64,000 nucleotides of DNA from Vibrio genomosp. F10 str. ZF-129 (GCF_000287055.2 NZ_AJYQ02000127.1:1-64000), one strand, 5' to 3'. Positions 45,562 through 55,813 are shown, numbered from the stretch's first letter. Notes: generated by a model from the letters alone, not told the origin. Numbers and translations: made by a program.

Positions 45562-48048
45562 CTAAATTTTGGTGATCTTGACTGGGCATTTTTTAAAGTC
45601 AGTCTGTTTTGACAGTGGATCTGTCGCATCTAAGATCAGTTTGTTAATGAGAATTCGTGCGTCAAAGAAAGGCACGAAGACCAAACCTTTTGGAGGACGG
45701 TTTCGACCGCGAGTTTCAACACGCACGCGTACTTCGCCGCGTTTGTTTTCCAGGAGCACTTCATCACCTCTGCGCAATCCTCGCTCTTTTGCGTCATCAG
45801 GGTGGATGTAACACAGAGCATCAGGCACTGCTTTATAAAGTTCAGGAACTCGGCGAGTCATGGTACCGGTGTGCCAGTGTTCAAGAACACGCCCTGTACA
45901 CAACCAAAGATCAAACTCGGAATCAGGGTGCTCAGGTGCAGGTTCAAACGGTGCGGAGATGATCAGCGCTTTTCCATCGGGCTTACCGTAGAAATCCCAG
46001 CCAGAGCCTTTTTTCGCATAAGGATCTGAGCCTTCTTTGTAGCGCCAAAGTGTCTCTTTACCGTTAACAACAGGCCAGCGAAGACCGCGTGATTCATGAT
46101 AGGCATCGTATGGGGCCAAGTCGTGACCGTGATCGCGACCAAATTGTGCGTATTCTTCAAATAAGCCTTTTTGAACGTAGTAGCCAAAGTGGTGCGCATC
46201 ATCGTTTAACTCACGCGCTTCTTCAATTGGGAATTTATCAACTTGCCCATTAGCAAATAGCATGTCGTACATGGTTTTACCGCGGTACTGAGGTGCAGCG
46301 GCGAGCATCTCTTCTGTCCAGACTTCTTCCATCTTGAAGCGTTTTGAAAACTCCATGATTTGCCACAAATCAGACTTAGCTTCGCCTACCGTGTCCACCT
46401 GTTGGTACCAGGCTTGAGTGCGTCTTTCGGCATTTCCATAAGCACCCTCTTTTTCAATCCACATAGCGGTAGGAAGAATCAAGTCTGCCGCTTGTGCGGT
46501 GGCGGTTGGGTATGGGTCTGAGCAGACGATAAAGTTTTCAGGATTACGGTAACCAGGAAGACGTTCGCCATTAATATTAGGCCCTGCTTGTAGGTTGTTA
46601 TTACACATCACCCAATACGCGTTCAGTTTTCCATCATTTAACATGCGATCTTGAAGAACAGCATGGAAACCAGGCTTGGGTGGGATAACACCATCCGGGA
46701 TATTCCAAATGCCTTCTGCAATTTTACGGTGTTTCGGATTCGCAACAACCATATCTGCTGGTAAACGGTGAGCAAATGTACCGACCTCACGAGCTGTACC
46801 ACAAGCGGATGGTTGACCTGTTAATGAGAAAGGACTGTTACCCGGTGTGGCGATTTTACCGGTGAGAAGGTGGATGTTATAAACCAAGCTGTTCATCCAT
46901 ACGCCGCGAGTATGTTGGTTCATGCCCATTGTCCAGAGTGACATTACCTTGGTGTTTGGATCTGCGTACTGTTTCGCTAATGTAATGAGGCTCTCTACCG
47001 ATACACCTGAAATCTCGGATGCTTTTTCAGCCGTATAGGGAGCAACCGACGCTTTATAGCCTTCAAAATCAAGCGGTAGCATCTCGCCAGAGTTAGGGTT
47101 TTCAGCCTTCATTTGAATTGGATCATCGTCACGTAGCCCATAGCCGATATCGGTTTTGGCTTGTTTAAAGTTGGTATGTTTGTTGACGAAATCCCAGTTA
47201 ACCGCGTCGTTTTCGATGATGTAGTTGGCGATGAAGTTGGCAATCGCCAAATCGCTCTGTGGCTCGAAAATGTAACCTTGATCAGCCAGTTCAAAAGAGC
47301 GGTGATAGTAGGTAGACAAGACATTGACTTTAACGTGAGGGTGGCTTAAACGGCGGTCTGTAATACGTGTCCAAAGTACGGGGTGCATTTCTGCCATGTT
47401 AGAGCCCCAAAGAACAAACGAGTCCGCATGTTCAAAATCGTCATAACAACCCATTGGCTCATCAATACCAAACGTACGCATAAAACCGACGACGGCTGAT
47501 GCCATGCAGTGACGTGCATTCGGGTCAATGTTGTTAGAACGCAGGCCCGCTTTCATCATTTTAGCAGCGGCATAGCCTTCCATTACCGTCCATTGGCCAG
47601 AACCAAACATGCCGACACTAGTTGGGCCTTTGTCCTTCAGTGCTTGTTTCCATTTCTCTGCCATAGTATCAAACGCTTGATCCCATGAAACAGGCGTAAA
47701 ATCACCATTTTTATCGTACTTTCCGTCTTTCATACGGAGCAATGGTTGCTCTAAACGGTCTTTTCCGTACATGATTTTGGAAAGGAAGTACCCTTTAATG
47801 CAGTTCAACCCTTTGTTTACTGGAGATTCTGGGTCACCTTGCGTGGCGACAACTTTTCCGTTTTGAGTCCCAACAAGGACTGAGCAGCCAGTACCACAAA
47901 AACGACAAGGTGCTTTATCCCATGTGATTTTAGTTTGATCGGAGCTAGCAATCAGGTTCGTTGCGGTCGCTGGCAATGTTACGCCCGCTACGGCAGCGGC
48001 TGATGCTGCTGCGTTTGCCTTCACAAACGCGCGTCTTGTCATTTTCAT
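45562..48048 (-). CDS. napA: periplasmic nitrate reductase catalytic subunit NapA
   Basis: An 828-residue molybdoenzyme, the same length as E. coli NapA. The twin-arginine signal is [13 protein letters not shown] (about residues 4-16). The [4Fe-4S] site is [13 protein letters not shown] plus the later Cys in LNCIKGYF. The Mo-ligating Cys lies in [39 protein letters not shown] and the C-terminal MPT-binding region [14 protein letters not shown] follow. It reduces nitrate to nitrite in the periplasm with bis-MGD cofactor. The ATG overlaps the napD stop (4 bases), so the chaperone and its client are coupled. Confidence 0.98.
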   Translation of the reverse strand: MKMTRRAFVKANAAASAAAVAGVTLPATATNLIASSDQTKITWDKAPCRFCGTGCSVLVGTQNGKVVATQGDPESPVNKGLNCIKGYFLSKIMYGKDRLEQPLLRMKDGKYDKNGDFTPVSWDQAFDTMAEKWKQALKDKGPTSVGMFGSGQWTVMEGYAAAKMMKAGLRSNNIDPNARHCMASAVVGFMRTFGIDEPMGCYDDFEHADSFVLWGSNMAEMHPVLWTRITDRRLSHPHVKVNVLSTYYHRSFELADQGYIFEPQSDLAIANFIANYIIENDAVNWDFVNKHTNFKQAKTDIGYGLRDDDPIQMKAENPNSGEMLPLDFEGYKASVAPYTAEKASEISGVSVESLITLAKQYADPNTKVMSLWTMGMNQHTRGVWMNSLVYNIHLLTGKIATPGNSPFSLTGQPSACGTAREVGTFAHRLPADMVVANPKHRKIAEGIWNIPDGVIPPKPGFHAVLQDRMLNDGKLNAYWVMCNNNLQAGPNINGERLPGYRNPENFIVCSDPYPTATAQAADLILPTAMWIEKEGAYGNAERRTQAWYQQVDTVGEAKSDLWQIMEFSKRFKMEEVWTEEMLAAAPQYRGKTMYDMLFANGQVDKFPIEEARELNDDAHHFGYYVQKGLFEEYAQFGRDHGHDLAPYDAYHESRGLRWPVVNGKETLWRYKEGSDPYAKKGSGWDFYGKPDGKALIISAPFEPAPEHPDSEFDLWLCTGRVLEHWHTGTMTRRVPELYKAVPDALCYIHPDDAKERGLRRGDEVLLENKRGEVRVRVETRGRNRPPKGLVFVPFFDARILINKLILDATDPLSKQTDFKKCPVKITKI

Positions 48049-48362
48049 ACTTCACCCTCAGTGTGGGAATGGTTAGTTCCGGTGTCCATATCCATATCGT
48101 CTAGGTCTTGTTCTATTTGGTGATATACCAATGCTGTGCCCAGAACGTTTGGTAAGTTGTTAATTGCGTCGATGGTATCTGTTACAAATCCTTGGTTTTC
48201 AGTTTCTAAAACCACGATAATTTTTCCTTCCGCGCTGTCTCCATAAATTTCAGCGTTCTCGAACTCTGCGATCTGAGTTTTAATGGTTTCTATATGCACA
48301 GGGGCAACGTGAACCACTAAACTTGAAATGTGCACTTCATTTAGTGCCTTAATTAATGTCAT
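48045..48362 (-). CDS. napD: NapD, chaperone for NapA signal peptide
   Basis: A 105-residue NapD protein with ferredoxin-like fold; it binds the twin-arginine signal of NapA and delays export until cofactor loading. The core [12 protein letters not shown] at the start and [12 protein letters not shown] are typical. It is longer than E. coli NapD (87) through an acidic, His-containing tail ([16 protein letters not shown]). It overlaps napA by 4 bases and is 2 bases from napF. Confidence 0.94.
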   Translation of the reverse strand: MTLIKALNEVHISSLVVHVAPVHIETIKTQIAEFENAEIYGDSAEGKIIVVLETENQGFVTDTIDAINNLPNVLGTALVYHQIEQDLDDMDMDTGTNHSHTEGEV

Positions 48363-48364
48363 AG

Positions 48365-48859
48365 TTATCTCTCATTATTTTTGACATTGCTTACTTTGAT
48401 GGCCGAGGTTGGGCAAACTGACACACAGGCACCACACCCGGTACACTCATCAAGGTTTAATTGGGGCTGTGCTACTTTTCCTAATTCTGGTTTGAATTTT
48501 ATGACCATAGCGTCACACACATCACTGCAACTTCTGCATTCAACGTTGTTGTACGCTAAACATTGGTTATTAATGGTTATTTCGGCCAACCACGGTGTGC
48601 TCTCTTGACGTTCAAATAGGGGCTCAGGACAGGTTTCAGCACATTGATAGCAAAACGTACATTCATCGATAGAAAAATTGACAGTAGGGAAGCCACCATC
48701 GCCTTTTTCAATGATCTTGTTTTCACATGCCTCAACGCATTTGCCGCAGCGTGTACAGTCTTGAACAAAACTATCGACACTGGTTAACCAGGGGAGTCGA
48801 AGTGAATCATCATCACTTGATGCTCTGGAAAATAATCGTCTTCTTGAAAGGTTAACCAC
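48365..48859 (-). CDS. napF: NapF, ferredoxin-type maturation protein
   Basis: A 164-residue cytoplasmic iron-sulphur protein, the same length as E. coli NapF. Four Cys groups are visible: CTRCGKCVEAC, CTFCYQCAETCP, CRSCSDVC and CTGCGACVSVCP. NapF contacts NapA before export and helps load its [4Fe-4S] cluster. It is the first gene of napFDABC. The promoter region is shared with divergent narQ. Confidence 0.95.
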   Translation of the reverse strand: MVNLSRRRLFSRASSDDDSLRLPWLTSVDSFVQDCTRCGKCVEACENKIIEKGDGGFPTVNFSIDECTFCYQCAETCPEPLFERQESTPWLAEITINNQCLAYNNVECRSCSDVCDAMVIKFKPELGKVAQPQLNLDECTGCGACVSVCPTSAIKVSNVKNNER

Positions 48860-48967
48860 TTGACGCCTTAAAATTTACAAACACCTATGAAAAGGTAGTT
48901 CATTATTGCTGTTAACAAACAGTATTTATCTATACATAAATTGTAGTTTTTGAGGCTGTTGAATAAA

Positions 48968-49011
48968 TACCTATAAGGGGTTAATTGGAGGGCTTTTATG
49001 TTTTAGATCAA
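48968..49011. promoter_or_regulatory. candidate NarP and FNR sites between napF and narQ
   Basis: TACCTATAAGGGGTTA (48968-48983) fits the NarP/NarL 7-2-7 arrangement: the first heptamer TACCTAT matches TACYYMT fully and the second matches at 5 of 7. ATGTTTTAGATCAA (48998-49011) agrees with the FNR consensus TTGAT-N4-ATCAA at 8 of 10 fixed positions. Dual NarP/FNR control of nap is established in related bacteria. The positions are about 110-150 bases upstream of napF and 90-130 bases upstream of narQ. Confidence 0.5.
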
Positions 49012-49101
49012 TATAACCCATGGCGTTAGGTCACATATTTATACCAGTGAGCAAATCAGGTAGAGTAGGGTTGAGCATTTTAACGACAAAAGGAAGCCGG
49101 T

Positions 49102-50802
49102 TTGCCGAAAAGGGTTAAGCATTCAGTCACAAAAACAATCGCAAAGTCCATGTTGTTGATTGTTCTTTTATCGTTAGTGACAACCAATTTAGCGATTGTT
49201 ACTTTAGCGTCGAGTATCAATGATGCTGAAGCGATCAACGTAGCGGGTTCGATGAGAATGCAAAGTTATCGATTAGGTTACGATATAGAAACGGATTCTG
49301 ATGAATTTTCAGCGCACATCGATCAGTTTGAGCGCTCTATTTATTCTTCGTCGATGAAGCAGTTGCAGAAATTTTATGTGCCCGACGACATCACCCAAGA
49401 TTACTATCGGTTAATTTCCCGTTGGCACCAGCTAAAAACCATTCTTAACAGTGATGATCAAAAAGAATATGCAATTGCGCTTGAACAGTTTGTGTCGCAA
49501 ATTGATGACTTTGTCTTTAAATTACAAACATTCTCAGAGCGTAAACTGATTATTTTGGCTTGGGTTGGTGGGCTTGGCTTAAGCTCGATCTTTCTCGTGA
49601 GTGTGTTTGTGGTTCGATATGTACGCAAGGAAATTGTTCGACCACTGCATTCATTAGTCAGCGCAAGTGAACAGATAAAAAATCGCACTTTTAACGTGTT
49701 ACTTGATGGTTCTAGAACAAATGAAATGGGTATTTTGAATCGCGCGTTTAACCAGATGGCGATTGATCTAGATAGTCTTTATAAGGGGTTAGAAAAGGCG
49801 GTTAACGAGAAAACGCATAAATTGCAGCATGCCAACTTGTCGCTCGAAGTATTGTATAAATCTTCGCAAGAATTGACCGCTTCAAGAATTACCCATGACA
49901 ATTTTGAGGCGATACTGTTTCAAATCTCAAATGTTGAGGGCATAAAGGGCGTTAGATTAGAAATCCGCCAACCCGGTGAAAGAAATGATGTGTTGGAAGT
50001 AGGACACATCAGCTGTTCTGACAGTAAACAAAAATCATTGCAGTTAGATGGTGTTCATTTAGGCACTTTTTATTGGCAAAGTGAGTTACCTTGTCCCGAT
50101 CAAGCTTTAATTGATAATTTCGTTCATATCTTGTCTCGAGCCATTTATTATAATCAGGCTCAGCAGCAATCTGAGCAGCTGCTTATTATGGAAGAGCGAG
50201 CGACAATTGCTCGAGAACTCCATGATTCTTTAGCTCAATCCCTGTCTTACCTCAAAATTCAGGTCACACTATTGAAGAAAGTACTCGCTAAGCAAGATCC
50301 TAACCCACATACTGACAAAATAAACGCAGTGATCAGTGAGTTACACTCAGGGGTTTCTGAGGCGTATACTCAGCTTAGAGAGCTTTTAACGACATTTCGG
50401 TTGACGCTCAACGAAGGCAGCTTCGGTCTTGCTTTACAAGAAATGTTGGTTCAACTTGGTGAGCAAACAGACGCAAAGATTCATCTTGATAACCAATTAT
50501 CAACGATTGAGCTAGAAGCTAATAAGCAAGTGCATCTGATCCAATTGATACGTGAAGCGACGCTAAATTCTATTAAGCATGCGCACGCGACCAAAATTGA
50601 CGTGGAGTGTATAGAACAAGACAACACAGTGACGGTATCTATTACTGATGATGGGATTGGCTACGACAAAGATATCGAAAAATTAAATCATTATGGAATG
50701 GCCATTATGCATGAGCGGGCTTCTCGCCTTAATGGTCATTTAGAAGTCAGATCTATTCGCCCGAAAGGGTGTGCCGTTGTTCTTACCTATCAACGATCTT
50801 AA
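49102..50802 (+). CDS. narQ: nitrate/nitrite sensor kinase NarQ
   Basis: A 566-residue sensor, the length of E. coli NarQ. TM1 (about 16-36) is followed by the P-box VAGSMRMQSYRL (about 48-59) that binds nitrate, a four-helix periplasmic domain, TM2 (about 149-171), HAMP and a GAF-like linker. The HisKA_3 phospho-His is in RATIARELHDSLAQS (His374), and the ATPase is in ITDDGIGY. The start is TTG at 49102, supported by AAGGA seven bases upstream; a methionine at 49150 is in TM1. It is divergent from napF and followed after 11 bases by narP. Confidence 0.95.
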   Translation: MPKRVKHSVTKTIAKSMLLIVLLSLVTTNLAIVTLASSINDAEAINVAGSMRMQSYRLGYDIETDSDEFSAHIDQFERSIYSSSMKQLQKFYVPDDITQDYYRLISRWHQLKTILNSDDQKEYAIALEQFVSQIDDFVFKLQTFSERKLIILAWVGGLGLSSIFLVSVFVVRYVRKEIVRPLHSLVSASEQIKNRTFNVLLDGSRTNEMGILNRAFNQMAIDLDSLYKGLEKAVNEKTHKLQHANLSLEVLYKSSQELTASRITHDNFEAILFQISNVEGIKGVRLEIRQPGERNDVLEVGHISCSDSKQKSLQLDGVHLGTFYWQSELPCPDQALIDNFVHILSRAIYYNQAQQQSEQLLIMEERATIARELHDSLAQSLSYLKIQVTLLKKVLAKQDPNPHTDKINAVISELHSGVSEAYTQLRELLTTFRLTLNEGSFGLALQEMLVQLGEQTDAKIHLDNQLSTIELEANKQVHLIQLIREATLNSIKHAHATKIDVECIEQDNTVTVSITDDGIGYDKDIEKLNHYGMAIMHERASRLNGHLEVRSIRPKGCAVVLTYQRS

Positions 50803-50813
50803 GGGTATAAATT

Positions 50814-51464
50814 TTGACAAATTGTAAAGTCATGCTGGTGGATGATCACCCGTTAATGCGTAGGGGAATCAGTCAATTACTGAGCTTTGACGATGAGTTC
50901 GATGTCATCGCAGAAGCAAGTAATGGCGCTGATGCTATCGCTAAAGCTCATGAAATTGACCCCGATCTTATTTTACTTGATTTAAATATGAAAGGGATGT
51001 CTGGATTAGATACGTTGAAAGCGTTGAGAGCCGACGGTTCGACAGCGGTCATCGTGATTTTAACCGTTTCGGATAATGGCTCTGACATTGAAGCAATAAT
51101 CAATGCAGGGGCCGATGGGTATCTATTAAAAGACACAGAGCCTGACGAGTTGATCGCTTTGTTAAAGCAAGCTTCGACAGGCCAGAAAGCCTACAGTGAT
51201 GAAGTGCTAAGGTATCTTTCTAGCCGCAATTCCGAAGAAGACATCTTCTCTCAACTTACCGCGAGAGAGAAACAAATCCTGCAAGAAGTAGCAAAAGGTT
51301 TTAGAAACAAACAAATTGCGGATCGTTTATTCATTTCAGAGTCCACAGTTAAAGTGCACATGAAAAGTTTACTGAAAAAATTAAAAGTACCCTCTAGAAC
51401 CGCGGCGACTGTGTTGTATCTTGAACGATCGGGTGATATTTCAGGATATAGGCAGGGTAATTGA
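50814..51464 (+). CDS. narP: nitrate response regulator NarP
   Basis: A 216-residue NarL/FixJ-type regulator: receiver (about 4-120, acidic pair in LVDDHP, phospho-acceptor Asp56 in ILLDLNMKGMSG, Lys in LLKDTEP) and a C-terminal LuxR-type helix-turn-helix (LTAREKQILQEVAKGFRNKQ, then ISESTVKVHMKSLLKKL). The start is TTG, with AAGGG upstream. It forms a two-gene unit with narQ and, by position, should control the divergent nap operon. Confidence 0.95.
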   Translation: MTNCKVMLVDDHPLMRRGISQLLSFDDEFDVIAEASNGADAIAKAHEIDPDLILLDLNMKGMSGLDTLKALRADGSTAVIVILTVSDNGSDIEAIINAGADGYLLKDTEPDELIALLKQASTGQKAYSDEVLRYLSSRNSEEDIFSQLTAREKQILQEVAKGFRNKQIADRLFISESTVKVHMKSLLKKLKVPSRTAATVLYLERSGDISGYRQGN

Positions 51465-51562
51465 TAAGATGTAATACGGTGTATCTTGTTAGTAATGCAG
51501 TTTGAATGGATATCGAAAAAAGTAGGCCGAGCAATAGAAATTGTTTGGTCTAAAAGCGTATA

Positions 51563-52354
51563 TTAAATGACATGCTTTACGCTGGTACGAATCGGCTTGG
51601 GGGTTGCTAGGTAAAAGCCTTGAAACATATCCAAATCAAGTTTTGTCATCGCTTCTAACTGCTCGTAGGTTTCAATGCCTTCAATGATAACCTCAGCGCC
51701 AATAGAGCGCGCTAGAGCAATCCCTTCATCAAGGCGCTTGGCGTCACCATCCATATACGCTAACAATAACTCTCTATCGATTTTAACGATATCAGGATGT
51801 ACATCAGTCACCCTTTCTGAAGTGGAAGCACATGCACCAAAGTCATCAATCGCAATACGGTATCCTGCAGAAGAGAGCTTTTTGATCGCTTCAACGAATA
51901 AAAGCTCATTGTTTGCATTAATCTCAATAATTTCCATCACTATCTGAGAGCGATCAATGCCCAGCTCTTTCAACCGTTTGGATAAGAGACAATGTTCAAT
52001 GTCGGCAAGAGCAAAGTACTCACTGACATTAGGTAGAATATTTAAAAATAACGATGAGTCTTTATATTTAGAAATGGAAAAATTGCGTATATGAATGACT
52101 CGACTCAATTTATCGACATTAATCTTATCTTTAGTCGAAATAGTATCTGAGCCGAAAAACAGATCGGGCCGAACCGCTTGCCCTTTGTCGTCATTGATGC
52201 GAATCAAAGCTTCGACACCGACCAAGCGATTGTTACGACCGAAGATCGGTTGGAAAACACTGGTTAAGCTCCAGCAAGAATATTGAGCCACATACTCACC
52301 ATTCTCATTCGTGGAGATTAAAGGAAGAAACTGTGCTTTCGTCGTTAAGATCAT
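51563..52354 (-). CDS. stand-alone EAL domain c-di-GMP phosphodiesterase
   Basis: A 263-residue protein that is essentially one EAL domain, with no sensor or membrane segment. Catalytic residues are largely kept: VEALIRI (EAL), LNILPN, MEIIEIN, AIDDFGA, VKIDREL, EGIET and QGFYLA. Phosphodiesterase activity is therefore likely. Regulation must be transcriptional or by a partner. It converges on narP with a 98-base gap. Confidence 0.9.
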   Translation of the reverse strand: MILTTKAQFLPLISTNENGEYVAQYSCWSLTSVFQPIFGRNNRLVGVEALIRINDDKGQAVRPDLFFGSDTISTKDKINVDKLSRVIHIRNFSISKYKDSSLFLNILPNVSEYFALADIEHCLLSKRLKELGIDRSQIVMEIIEINANNELLFVEAIKKLSSAGYRIAIDDFGACASTSERVTDVHPDIVKIDRELLLAYMDGDAKRLDEGIALARSIGAEVIIEGIETYEQLEAMTKLDLDMFQGFYLATPKPIRTSVKHVI

Positions 52355-52505
52355 AGAGCCTTTATAAAGTTACTGAAAATGTACTCATTGAGTAATCGCA
52401 TAATAATTATTGAACGCGATAGATACACTGGTTTAGTGAACAAATGAGAGCGTGACTCAAATTCTATCGTTTAATATATAAAAATTCAGACAGAACTCAA
52501 ATTTT

Positions 52506-53294
52506 TCAACGTTCGTCAAAATAATCTTTATTACGAATGTATTTACTCATTAGGTGATAAGTAAAAGGCCTCAGTACCCAGGAAGTAATAGACCGTCCCA
52601 AGCGTAATAGGGTCGGCGTGTTCTCATATATCTTGCCATTATATAACCAAAGTTGTTTACCAACGTGTTGATAAAAGTAAGGTACTGGAGGCAGAAAGGT
52701 CACAATATCGAGATCGCAACAGACTCGATAAGTTTTGTGTTGAAGTGCATAATTATGCGAAAAATCATGACCTCCAATCGCTGGCTGGCCAAAAGTAACA
52801 ATACGCTTAATGGACTTAGGAAACCTCTTTTCGATTGCGTCTCCAATGACACAACCAATCGCGCCCCCCGAAGAATGCCCGGTTATTGATATCCGCTTTC
52901 CTTGTTGGATTAACGGTTTAATGATCAGAAATAGTCGGTCAAAAACAGAGAGTCCCAAGGAGTCGTGGTTGTATTTTGGGCGGCTTTCTTGAGACAAAAG
53001 GTAATGAAACCCTGCGTGAATAGAATACGGCAAGCCAAAGCAGTGACAGGATTTAAACCATATTGAACTTGTGAGTAGCCAATCCCACAAGTTGTGAGAG
53101 CCTTTAATGACGATAATGACTTCTTCATTGTCTTGGTGCCAAAGCACTCGTATAAAGGTTTGGCCCAATCGATTATTGATGATCCGCTGGCCTTTGGGTG
53201 AAAATCCGTAGTTACTCTGTTTGAGTACTCTTCGATAGGAAAGGTTACAAAGAACAGCGTATCTTTCATATTGATATCGTTTCAGTGTTTTCAC
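52506..53294 (-). CDS. class 3 lipase-like alpha/beta hydrolase
   Basis: A 262-residue Lipase_3 protein. The nucleophile elbow is GHSSGGAIG, the likely catalytic Asp is in CDLDIVTFLPP and the His in FTYHLMSKYI. The substrate-side strand VIIVIKGSHNLWDWL is family-like. There is no signal peptide, so it should act in the cytoplasm or leave by another route. The substrate (acylglycerol or phospholipid) is unknown. On the same strand as the DUF2913 gene, 84 bases apart. Confidence 0.8.
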   Translation of the reverse strand: MKTLKRYQYERYAVLCNLSYRRVLKQSNYGFSPKGQRIINNRLGQTFIRVLWHQDNEEVIIVIKGSHNLWDWLLTSSIWFKSCHCFGLPYSIHAGFHYLLSQESRPKYNHDSLGLSVFDRLFLIIKPLIQQGKRISITGHSSGGAIGCVIGDAIEKRFPKSIKRIVTFGQPAIGGHDFSHNYALQHKTYRVCCDLDIVTFLPPVPYFYQHVGKQLWLYNGKIYENTPTLLRLGRSITSWVLRPFTYHLMSKYIRNKDYFDER

Positions 53295-53378
53295 TGGATG
53301 TTTGATTAGAGGAATGTAACGTTCAGTGTAGTCGGAGTAAATGAAAGAATAATGACGCAGGCTAACGTGATGGTTTGA

Positions 53379-54029
53379 TCAGTTCCATTGAATGACTGCG
53401 TAAAGTTGAATGTACTTTCTGACCATTTGTTGGTTTTTAGAATGTTTGAGAGGGTGAGAAAACTTAATATAGTAGGGGCTCAACTTATATTGACTCTCAA
53501 GAAGGTATGTTAGCTGGGAATCACTTTCATAGAGCGTGATTCCTTGAGCATTATACTGGTCGATTTCATCCGGAAGCTGACCTGTCCACCAGTGAAGCAA
53601 CTCTCGACTTTGTTTACTACGACTGATCCAATGATCAGATAGCAACAACAAAAGATCGTTGGGTTGAATTGCGAATCCGTATTCTTGCTGCCATTCACCG
53701 ATGTCTTTCATGAGCCTTTGGCGGCATGTCTTGCCCGCACTGACCATATGATGAGTAAGAATCCAAACTGTCCCTACATCTGAGCTCACTCTATAGTGGT
53801 GTGGTGCGTCAGTACTCTTAGTCGATTCGAGCGAACCGTAGTCACAATGGTGCCCAAATTCATTGAGTGTTCGTGCCAGCCTACGTGAAAATGCTAACCC
53901 AAGGTGGTGTTGGCTCATCCCTTGATTGTGGATTGTTGGATAGTGTTTTTCACATAATTTCAGGCAGTCAGCTTGAAATTCATTAACACTCTGAATGAGT
54001 ACATCTAAAAGCACCTGAAGTTCTCCCAA
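53379..54029 (-). CDS. DUF2913 family protein
   Basis: A 216-residue cytoplasmic protein. TVWILTHHMVSAGKTCRQRL, EWQQEYGFAIQPNDLLLLLS and DHWISRSKQSRELLHWW resemble the DUF2913 family, found mainly in Vibrio and often in accessory regions. It has no known activity. The central part is rich in His and Trp. The gene is divergent from the DUF2164 gene. Confidence 0.72.
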   Translation of the reverse strand: MGELQVLLDVLIQSVNEFQADCLKLCEKHYPTIHNQGMSQHHLGLAFSRRLARTLNEFGHHCDYGSLESTKSTDAPHHYRVSSDVGTVWILTHHMVSAGKTCRQRLMKDIGEWQQEYGFAIQPNDLLLLLSDHWISRSKQSRELLHWWTGQLPDEIDQYNAQGITLYESDSQLTYLLESQYKLSPYYIKFSHPLKHSKNQQMVRKYIQLYAVIQWN

Positions 54030-54188
54030 GACATTGGTGGCCAGAATTAATTGTATCTAAAGGTTACCATAGCTATGATTTAGTTCTGTGTAGAATTGTT
54101 TAACTTCATGATCCCCCGCGCTTTTTATTATGTATTTAAGTGCTGTTTTTACCGTTATCGCGTCTGTTTAAAGGTGAGAGGACAATGT

Positions 54189-54437
54189 ATGTCAGAAATA
54201 GAGTTTAGCAATCAACAAAAGAGCGCCATGAGTGAAGATCTCCGACGATACTTAGAAAACGAGTGTGATTTGGAACTCGGTCAATTTGACGCTGAATTTC
54301 TGTTTGATCATATCTGTAAGCGCTTTGGCCCAGCCTTTTACAACAAAGGTCTACAGGATGCTCAAGCCATAATTGAACGAAAGGTCATGGATATTGCCGA
54401 TGATATCTTTGAGTCGGAAAAAATGTCCGATTTTTAG
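54189..54437 (+). CDS. DUF2164 family protein
   Basis: An 82-residue protein: LELGQFDAEFLFDHICKRFG, YNKGLQDAQAIIERK and a C-terminal acidic helix match DUF2164. No catalytic residues are recognised. The ATG at 54189 is preferred over the longer frame (54096) because GAGAGGAC lies just upstream and the extra residues are Cys/Phe/Tyr-rich and unlike the family. Confidence 0.85.
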   Translation: MSEIEFSNQQKSAMSEDLRRYLENECDLELGQFDAEFLFDHICKRFGPAFYNKGLQDAQAIIERKVMDIADDIFESEKMSDF

Positions 54438-54619
54438 ACATTGATGATAAGTATTACGCTAGGCAACGCATCTTGGTCAAAATATTTGAACAAGTTAATC
54501 AGTAACGTGTGGTTTTATGTATGTAAAATTTCGTAAATAATCTATTAACAAACTAATATTGTACGTATTGTTATTAAATTAGATTCTCATTCTCACTATC
54601 GAAACGACTGGAACAATTA

Positions 54620-55159
54620 ATGAGTAGTAATGTAAACGGATACAACCTACCAGCCCGATTTTTTCACTGGGTGTCAGCATTTACGGTAATTGGCATGTTT
54701 GCCGCTGGAATTTGGATGGTTGATCTAAGCTATTACAGCGAATGGTATCGGTTGGCACCGCATTGGCACAAATCGACAGGAATTTTGTTAGTACTGCTTA
54801 CCGCTTTACGTCTTATATGGAAGATACTATCGACATCGCCAGAGATTGAAGGGGCAAAGCTCGAGAAGCTTGCTGCTAAGTTCGCTCATCGAGCAATGTA
54901 CGGTTTGTTGTTGGTTATTTTTACTTCGGGGTATCTGATTTCTACTGAAGATGGCCGAGGAATAGACGTATTTGGTTGGTTTACTGTGCCTGGGATGGGT
55001 GCATTTTTTGACGGGCAAGCCGATCTGGCGGGTCAAATACACAGTTATGCGGCATGGACGCTCATTGTCATGAGTGGCTGCCATGCGTTAGCTGCATTGA
55101 AACATCACTTTATCGATAAAGATAATACGCTCAACAAGATGATAGGGATAAAAAAATGA
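54620..55159 (+). CDS. yceJ: cytochrome b561 (YceJ-like)
   Basis: A 179-residue di-haem b561 membrane protein with four helices (about 12-32, 48-66, 86-108, 140-160). Haem-ligating His residues are seen in RFFHWVSAF, PHWHKSTGI, FAHRAMYGLL and IHSYAAW. It moves electrons between the quinone pool and the periplasm. It is translationally coupled to the YceI gene downstream (ATGA), as in E. coli yceJ-yceI. Confidence 0.93.
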   Translation: MSSNVNGYNLPARFFHWVSAFTVIGMFAAGIWMVDLSYYSEWYRLAPHWHKSTGILLVLLTALRLIWKILSTSPEIEGAKLEKLAAKFAHRAMYGLLLVIFTSGYLISTEDGRGIDVFGWFTVPGMGAFFDGQADLAGQIHSYAAWTLIVMSGCHALAALKHHFIDKDNTLNKMIGIKK

Positions 55160-55725
55160 AAAAAACACTAATGGCTACAGGCCTCGCTATGGCATTGCTT
55201 TCATCAGTCGGTGCTCATGCAGCAGATTACGTGATTGATACTAAAGGCGCACATGCTTCGGTTAACTTTAAAGTCAGTCACCTTGGCTACAGCTTCATCA
55301 AAGGTCGTTTCAACCAATTTGATGGTGTGTTCTCTTACGATGGAAAAGATCTATCGAATTCAAGTGTGACGGTGAATGTTGACACGCGTAGTCTGGACTC
55401 TAATCATGCAGAGCGTGATAAACACCTACGCAGTGATGATTTCATTAATGCATCGAAATATTCGACAGCAACGTTTGTGAGTAACAAAGTTGTCGATAAC
55501 GGTGATGGACAGTTTGATATTATGGGCGATTTATCGCTTCACGGGCAAACGAAACCAATCATCATCAACGCAGAATTGATCGGTGAAGGAACAGACCCTT
55601 GGGGTGGTGAACGTGTTGGTTTTGTTGGCACAACAAGATTAGAGTTAGCAGACTTTGCCATTAAAGTGATGGGCGATTCTAGCTATGTTGACATGGAATT
55701 GCATGTTGAAGGTATTAAGAAGTAA
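55156..55725 (+). CDS. yceI: YceI family periplasmic protein
   Basis: A 189-residue lipocalin-like YceI protein with a signal peptide (cleavage after AHA, about residue 22). The barrel begins DYVIDTKGAHASVNFKVSHL, and SFIKGRFNQFDG, LRSDDFINASKYSTATF and GDLSLHGQTKPI are diagnostic. YceI proteins bind polyisoprenoids in the periplasm. The pairing with cytochrome b561 suggests a quinone- or isoprenoid-related redox job. Followed by a strong terminator. Confidence 0.96.
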   Translation: MKKTLMATGLAMALLSSVGAHAADYVIDTKGAHASVNFKVSHLGYSFIKGRFNQFDGVFSYDGKDLSNSSVTVNVDTRSLDSNHAERDKHLRSDDFINASKYSTATFVSNKVVDNGDGQFDIMGDLSLHGQTKPIIINAELIGEGTDPWGGERVGFVGTTRLELADFAIKVMGDSSYVDMELHVEGIKK

Positions 55726-55780
55726 GGCTAAAAGCCTGAATCTATAGAAATACACAGTGACTGAAAAGATACAGCTATTA

Positions 55781-55813
55781 AAAAACCCGTTGAGTTTAAC
55801 CTCACGGGTTTTT
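55781..55813 (+). terminator. intrinsic terminator after yceI
   Basis: AAAAACCCGT (55781-55790) pairs with ACGGGTTTTT (55804-55813), helped by GAG/CTC inside the loop, then further T. A-rich sequence on the left may also serve the convergent formate-channel gene. Confidence 0.9.

Noticed and set aside
51465..51510. Stem-loop after narP (AAGATGTA with TGTATCTT)
   Set aside because: Needs two wobble pairs and has no U-tract; too weak to call as a terminator.
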